Source: an uncultured Trueperaceae bacterium
GTDB lineage: Bacteria > Deinococcota > Deinococci > Deinococcales > Trueperaceae
Length of the DNA stretch: 16,967 nt
Assembly (NCBI GenBank): GCA_937911855.1
Contig: CALDPK010000114.1
Location: 1-16,967, forward strand
Direction: 5' to 3'
A program made the position numbers and the translations under genes. The notes under the pieces were generated by a model. It was not told where the DNA came from. It made no database searches and saw only the letters and a program-made list of their open reading frames with translations. Below, in pieces: positions 12,964 to 16,967 of the stretch. Position 1 is the stretch's first letter, and each line of letters starts with the position of its first letter.

Positions 12964-14109
12964 TTAGCCGCTGGTTGTGCCCTGTCGGGCCCGGGGTGCC
13001 CGCTGCATCGCCAGGCCGCCGAGTGCCAGGACGATGTTGGCGAGCCACATCCCCAGCCAGATCGGCACTGCCCCGGTCTGGGCCATGAGCTGCCCGAAAG
13101 TCATCAGCAGGTACCAGACGAGCGTGACGACCAGCGACAGCCCGAAGGCCAGGCTGCGGCTGCGCGCGTAGCGTGTTGCGAGTGGCATCGCCAGGAGCAG
13201 CAGCGCCAGGTTGCCGAACGGCTCGGCGATCTTGCGCTGGAACAGGATCGTCATCCGCTGCCGGTCCGCCTGGTTCAGTTCAGGGTTCCGGCTTTCACGC
13301 CAGGCGTCGCTTATCGATACCGGGTCCTCGAAGCCGCCCTGACTGAAGCGGGCGACCAGCTCGTCCTGCGTGTCGCTGGTGCTGACCAGCAGAGTTGCGT
13401 CCGGATTCGCGGGCTGGTTGTGAGCGCGCAGCAGCCGGCTGTAAGCCGCGGCTGCGTCGGTGTGCTCGCCCTGCAGGGCACCCAGGTCGACGACTGCGGT
13501 GCTGTAGCCGCTCAGGCGCAGCCCGCGTTCCTCGAACACGGCGCTGTCGGCGAAGATGACTGTCAGCTGCCGGTCGTCCCAGCGTTCTATGCGCACGTCG
13601 TTCATGCGGTCAGTGCCGCGCTCGGTACCCGAGAAACTCAGTGTGAAATCGTCGACCGACAGCGACTGCTGGGCGAGCCGGAACAGGCCGCTGCTCCCGC
13701 TGGTCAGCTGCCAGTACTGGGTGGCCACGAGCGCGTGCGTGCGGGGCAGGACATACTCGTTCACGCCCAGGCTGATGAGCGTGCAGAAGAAGCCGAGTGC
13801 GACGTAAACACGCGAGATGCGCCGCAGCGGAATCCCGCCGGCCTGCATGGCGATGAGTTCACGGTCGGCAGCGAGCCTGCCGTAACTGACCAGCACACCC
13901 AGTACGAGGGCGAGCGGCAACGTCTGCACGAGGCTGGTGGGCAGTTGCAGGGCGAGCCAGCTGAGGACGGGCCAGAACGGTGCGCCGACGATCCACTGCA
14001 GCCGGGGGAGCGTTGAACTGACTACGCCCAGGACGCTGTAGAGCAGCGCTCCCATGAAGGCTGCGGGCAGGCTTTCAGCTATGAGGTAGGAATCGAGTCT
14101 CTTGATCAT
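12964..14109 (-). CDS. LptF/LptG-family (YjgP/YjgQ) inner-membrane permease
   Basis: Membrane subunit of an Lpt-type ABC exporter that extracts a lipid or lipopolysaccharide from the inner membrane and hands it to a periplasmic bridge; 381 aa from the ATG. The layout is typical: two pairs of N-terminal membrane spans (about 13-32 and 44-77), the conserved cytoplasmic SYGRLAADRELIAMQAGGIPLRRI (75-98), a further span, a large periplasmic beta-jellyroll region (about 125-280), and C-terminal spans starting at RKIAEPFGNLALLLLAMPLA. Only one such subunit and no LptB ATPase are in the window, so the partners must be elsewhere or it forms a homodimer. A TTG at 14115 could also be the start. A strong promoter lies just upstream at 14126-14153. 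Confidence 0.9.
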   Translation of the reverse strand: MIKRLDSYLIAESLPAAFMGALLYSVLGVVSSTLPRLQWIVGAPFWPVLSWLALQLPTSLVQTLPLALVLGVLVSYGRLAADRELIAMQAGGIPLRRISRVYVALGFFCTLISLGVNEYVLPRTHALVATQYWQLTSGSSGLFRLAQQSLSVDDFTLSFSGTERGTDRMNDVRIERWDDRQLTVIFADSAVFEERGLRLSGYSTAVVDLGALQGEHTDAAAAYSRLLRAHNQPANPDATLLVSTSDTQDELVARFSQGGFEDPVSISDAWRESRNPELNQADRQRMTILFQRKIAEPFGNLALLLLAMPLATRYARSRSLAFGLSLVVTLVWYLLMTFGQLMAQTGAVPIWLGMWLANIVLALGGLAMQRAPRARQGTTSG

Positions 14110-14125
14110 CCGCAACCGGAAACCG

Positions 14126-14153
14126 ACTATAACCCTGCCGGCAGTTTTCTCAA
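14126..14153 (-). promoter_or_regulatory. Sigma70-type promoter before the Lpt-like permease
   Basis: TTGAGA (-35, 14153-14148) and TATAGT (-10, 14131-14126) are separated by 16 nt, the best promoter match in the window. The spacer holds the palindrome CTGCCGGCAG (14135-14144), which could be an operator. It overlaps the last codons of the LptD-like gene. A transcript starting about 7 nt after the -10 would have a leader of roughly 10 nt and no ribosome site. Confidence 0.6.
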
Positions 14154-16099
14154 TGTATGAACTCGGCGCGCAGTACGGTCGTCAGCTCGTCGCGGTGGAC
14201 GCGGTATCCGAACTCGAACAGGCCGCAACAGCTGTCCCATTCGACAACCAGGCCGTGGCCGCTGACTGCCGGTCCGGCATCAGCCTCGATGATGGGTGCC
14301 AGATCGATCGCCACGAACGGTACGAGCTTCACGTGCTCGAACTGCAGCGGGTAGGCGGCGGACAGCTCCAGCATCTCCAGTCCGCTGCGGCGACCCCCGA
14401 GGTGATGCCTGGCGAGCACGGCGAACTCGATGTCGCCGCTGTCGGCACTGAGTCCGGCTTCAGCGAAGGCGAACCGGTCGGAGCTGGCCCTGGGATCGAG
14501 CAGGCCGGCCAGCTGGATGCGTACGTGTGGTTTCAGCAGCCAGTCGCCCTGCTCGGCCGTGAGGCCGAAATTCAGGGACAGGTCCTCGAAACCCCGGCGG
14601 TCGCCGGAGTCGAAACGCACCCAGTTGTAGGCGAGCGCGAATGCGAAATCGAAACTGACGCCTTCATCTACCATCAGTCCCTGCATGCGGGCCGAGGCAT
14701 TGGTGCGGTTGATGGGCCCGAGCAGGTCGACTGCTGTCGTGAACGGTGAGCCGGCGTCCGTGAAACGCCAGTCGTGACTGACGCTCACAGCCATGGGACC
14801 GAAGCTGCGGTTCCAGGAAGGCCGCAGGCGCAGGCCGTACTGCGAGCGGTTGTCGCTGTAAGCGCTCAGTTCGTAGTCGGCCCTGATTCGGAACACGCCG
14901 GCTGCTGATTCGGGCAGCAGAAGGTCGAAGTTCAGGGCAGTGCGCAGCCGCGGTGAGATCACGGTTCCGGCGGACCGTATCTGGCTGGTCGCAGCTGCAG
15001 TCGCGCTGCCGCCGTACGTCAGGCGCGCACCGTTCGCGAACGTCTGGACCGGGAAGGCGGTGGCGACGGTCAGGAAGCCTTCGTGCAGGTACGCCTGGTC
15101 GGCGTAGTGCCTGTTGTTGGTGCCGGCGGTCAGAGTGAAGTGTTCGTTCAGCTGGTGGGTGACGCTGAAGTCGGCACGCGGGCCGCCGTCGCGTTCATAG
15201 CCGATCAGCAGGTCCGCCTCGTCGGTGATGGCTTCGAGCAGCAGGTAGCCGGTGAGCGGGTGACCCCTGTCGACGCCGATGAGCCCGAACTCCACTTCCA
15301 CGTTCTCGTGCAGGTTGAAGGGAGCGACCATTATCGCCAGGCCGTGGCCGTGCGGGTCTTCGCCGGCGGCGGCCGGGTCCCAGTCGACCATCAGCGGCGG
15401 GCTGAGCGCGGACAGGGTCTCGTCCGTCACGGTGAACTCCTCGTCCAGTCCGATGCGCAGCCAGCCCATCCGGAACTCGCCGTTCAGCAGGGTCACCTGG
15501 CCGTCTTCGAGCAGGCTGACGTTCGCTTCGTCACCCACGAGCAGGTAGACGGGTTCGCCAGGGCATTTGCAGGTGGTCACGCTCGCGTCCGTGACGTTCA
15601 GCAGGTCGTCGCGGAAGATGGCGCGGCCGCCGGTCAGCCGGTAGCCGGGGCCATCAGCCCTGATGTCGGTGCCGTCGATCTCCCCTGTCTCCAGATCGAA
15701 CACCACCCGGGAAACGGTGCCGGTCATGCCGTCGCTCGTGAACGTCCCGCCATTAATCTCGAAGATGCGGCCGTCCGAGGAAAGTTCCCGGGCCGTCATG
15801 GTCCAGCTGTCAAGGTTGAGGGTCGCGTCACTCGCGCTGACGGCGATGGGCATGCCCGGTTGCAGGCCGGTTATGTCGATGCTCGCGGCGTTGACCGTCC
15901 ATGATTCATCGGGTGCGTGCAGACACACGCCGTTGCGGAACTCGGCTGCGTTGCGGGCGGGGTCGAGCGTGAAATCCTGGAAGTACGCGGTGCCGAAATC
16001 CTGGATGTTCAGCACGATGCCGTCTCCGGCAGGCTGGCAGGCTGCTGCCAGCGCGGTGCCGGAGACGGTGAACAGGAGCAGTGCCGCCAGCCGCCGCAC
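14150..16099 (-). CDS. LptD-like outer-membrane lipid/LPS-assembly protein
   Basis: 649 aa. The N-terminal signal peptide ends near ALAAA at residue 20. Residues of about 28-175 are repeated beta-strands of the OstA/LptA type. The rest, to the C-terminus, is a series of amphipathic strands ending RAEFIH, as in outer-membrane barrels. Two places resemble LptD hallmarks: DASVTTCKCPGEPVYLL (cysteines 177 and 179), where LptD has its TTC motif, and EWDSCCGLFEFGYR near the end (cysteines 624 and 625), where LptD has adjacent cysteines. Two further cysteines are at 21 and 59. It is somewhat shorter than typical LptD (often 700-800). The GTG start lies 5 nt after the LptA-like gene. Role inferred: final insertion of a glycolipid into the outer leaflet. 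Confidence 0.8.
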   Translation of the reverse strand: MRRLAALLLFTVSGTALAAACQPAGDGIVLNIQDFGTAYFQDFTLDPARNAAEFRNGVCLHAPDESWTVNAASIDITGLQPGMPIAVSASDATLNLDSWTMTARELSSDGRIFEINGGTFTSDGMTGTVSRVVFDLETGEIDGTDIRADGPGYRLTGGRAIFRDDLLNVTDASVTTCKCPGEPVYLLVGDEANVSLLEDGQVTLLNGEFRMGWLRIGLDEEFTVTDETLSALSPPLMVDWDPAAAGEDPHGHGLAIMVAPFNLHENVEVEFGLIGVDRGHPLTGYLLLEAITDEADLLIGYERDGGPRADFSVTHQLNEHFTLTAGTNNRHYADQAYLHEGFLTVATAFPVQTFANGARLTYGGSATAAATSQIRSAGTVISPRLRTALNFDLLLPESAAGVFRIRADYELSAYSDNRSQYGLRLRPSWNRSFGPMAVSVSHDWRFTDAGSPFTTAVDLLGPINRTNASARMQGLMVDEGVSFDFAFALAYNWVRFDSGDRRGFEDLSLNFGLTAEQGDWLLKPHVRIQLAGLLDPRASSDRFAFAEAGLSADSGDIEFAVLARHHLGGRRSGLEMLELSAAYPLQFEHVKLVPFVAIDLAPIIEADAGPAVSGHGLVVEWDSCCGLFEFGYRVHRDELTTVLRAEFIH

Positions 16100-16104
16100 T
16101 GTTC

Positions 16105-16770
16105 TCAGGGTTCGAGCCAGTCGCCGAACAGCTCCATGGTCGACGTGCCGGGCGTGCTGCTTACCGAGAACGCGAACTCCTGCGGGTTTTCGGGTTCTTC
16201 CTCCGGACGCAGCAGCTCAAGGAAACCGTCCGGACTGCTGGCTGACAGCTGCAGGAAACCGTCATCGAAGCTGTAGGGGCCGAACAGCAGCACCGTGCCG
16301 CTGACCGTGTCGTAGAGGATCCGGCTGGCACTGAAAACCGGGTCCGAGGCAGTGACGTTGCCCTGCAGGTCCACCACGCCGGTTTCCGCGAAGTAGCTGA
16401 GCTGGTCGCCACTGACCTGAAGGTTCTGCCCGCTCAGCTGCAGGTTGCCGCTGGCCGTGAGCAGCGAGCTGCTGATGTCCACCCGGACTTCGTCACCGAC
16501 GATGGTGCCGAAGCTGCCAGTAACGGTCGCCGAGGTGGTGTCGATGAAGTCGTCCACTCGGTAGCTGATGAAGGGCGCCTCGAGCGTGATGCCGCTGCCC
16601 TGGTCGATGATCACGCCACCTTCGGTGAGCGTGGTGACGCCCGTGGCGATGTCGTACTCTTCGTCGCCGGCGGGGGTTATCACGAGGCTCGCGAACGAGC
16701 CGCCTGACTGCGCCAGGCCGGTGGCCAGGGCGAGTGCCAGCAGGGTGAGGAGGATGCTTCTTGCGCGCAT
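16105..16770 (-). CDS. LptA/OstA-like periplasmic protein
   Basis: 221 aa with a signal peptide at about 1-20 (MRARSILLTLLALALATGLA). The mature part is a run of short beta-strands with the rhythm of the OstA beta-jellyroll: the pattern LTASGNLQLSGQNLQVSGDQLSYF is followed by VVDLQGNVTASDPVFSASRILYD at about 115-155, typical of LptA and of LptC-like bridge proteins. The C-terminal fifth is acidic and proline-rich (RPEEEPENPQEF), not a jellyroll. By inference it forms the bridge carrying lipid from the permease to the LptD-like barrel encoded 5 nt downstream. It lies 4 nt after the M16 peptidase gene. Substrate specificity cannot be read from sequence, so LPS should not be assumed. Confidence 0.82.
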   Translation of the reverse strand: MRARSILLTLLALALATGLAQSGGSFASLVITPAGDEEYDIATGVTTLTEGGVIIDQGSGITLEAPFISYRVDDFIDTTSATVTGSFGTIVGDEVRVDISSSLLTASGNLQLSGQNLQVSGDQLSYFAETGVVDLQGNVTASDPVFSASRILYDTVSGTVLLFGPYSFDDGFLQLSASSPDGFLELLRPEEEPENPQEFAFSVSSTPGTSTMELFGDWLEP

Positions 16771-16774
16771 GGGG

Positions 16775-16967
16775 TTACTGCCCGCCGGCGTCCGGACCGA
16801 GCTGGAGCATGAACGTCGCGTCGAAGGGCCGGTCGGCCAGAAGCCGTTCCACGTCGTCGACCTTCGCGTTCAGGATGCGGTCGACCAGTTCGTTCACGGG
16901 GGTGAACTCCTGCCGGTACAGCCACGAGTTGCCGAGTGACATGAGCCTGACGTACGGGGTTTCGGCG
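16775..16967 (-). CDS. M16-family (insulinase-like) metallopeptidase, C-terminal end only
   Basis: Only the last 64 residues are inside the window; the 5' part lies beyond the right edge. The pattern ETPYVRLMSLGNSWLYRQEFTPVNELVDRILNAKVDDVERL is the end of the second domain of M16B processing peptidases, where an R-M/L-x-x-L-G helix is followed by a helical hairpin and a VxxEDV-like turn. The catalytic HxxEH motif is not in view, so activity is not shown. The stop codon is 4 nt before the LptA-like start, so the peptidase belongs to the same transcription unit as the lipid-transport genes. Confidence 0.75.
   Translation of the reverse strand, partial: AETPYVRLMSLGNSWLYRQEFTPVNELVDRILNAKVDDVERLLADRPFDATFMLQLGPDAGGQ

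Noticed and set aside
14135..14144. CTGCCGGCAG followed by TTTTCT on the plus strand, looking like a small terminator
   Set aside because: The palindrome has no loop, so the hairpin would have only about three stable pairs, and no plus-strand gene ends there.
15083..15904. Plus-strand frame of 273 codons opposite the LptD-like gene
   Set aside because: No domain, no ribosome site, and the opposite strand has a signal peptide and a beta-barrel pattern.
1..16967. Search by eye for CRISPR arrays, transposase genes, integrases, toxin-antitoxin pairs and tRNAs
   Set aside because: No regular repeats with spacers, no DDE or recombinase motifs, and no cloverleaf-like segments were seen.

Overview
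The window is high-GC DNA from a diderm (two-membrane) bacterium. My best guess is a Deinococcota member of the Truepera/Deinococcus type. Three things suggest this: several genes appear to be leaderless, with a TANNNT -10 box 6 to 8 nt before the start codon; the 4.5S RNA is the short type without an Alu domain; and an Lpt-like envelope cluster sits next to a bifunctional Rel. The assignment is an inference, not a proof. Genes are tightly packed. There is no insertion sequence, phage gene, CRISPR array or tRNA, and no gene-free stretch over 300 bases.

Region 1 (1-3517, minus strand) is a CUT1-type sugar or polyol import operon. In transcription order it holds a solute-binding protein, an 11-bp hairpin, a MalF-like permease, a MalG-like permease, and a zinc-dependent medium-chain dehydrogenase cut by the left edge. 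The last three genes overlap by 4 nt at each junction. No ATPase is encoded here, so one from elsewhere probably powers the pump. The dehydrogenase suggests that the imported compound is oxidised at a hydroxyl group.

Region 2 (3518-9449) is a set of single, mostly unrelated genes: a SAM methyltransferase, a secreted DUF4142 protein with an acidic tail, an SRPBCC/AHSA1-like protein, a YjdM/PhnA zinc-ribbon protein, a multidomain glycerophosphodiester phosphodiesterase, the SRP RNA gene, a GNAT acetyltransferase and an unrecognised membrane-anchored protein. Five of these have the leaderless arrangement. Perfect hairpins without clear U-tracts occur at two gene ends.

Region 3 (9460-16967, minus strand) is one long co-directional cluster. 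In transcription order it holds the C-terminus of an M16 peptidase, an LptA/OstA-like periplasmic protein, an LptD-like outer-membrane protein, an LptF/LptG-family permease, RelA/SpoT, an inositol-monophosphatase-family protein and a low-molecular-weight tyrosine phosphatase. The first three genes lie 4 to 5 nt apart, and the last three overlap by 4 nt at each junction. A strong promoter in front of the permease can drive the second half alone. The cluster links envelope glycolipid or lipid export to stringent-response and phosphatase genes. It is the most interesting part of the window if the host really belongs to a lineage without classical LPS.
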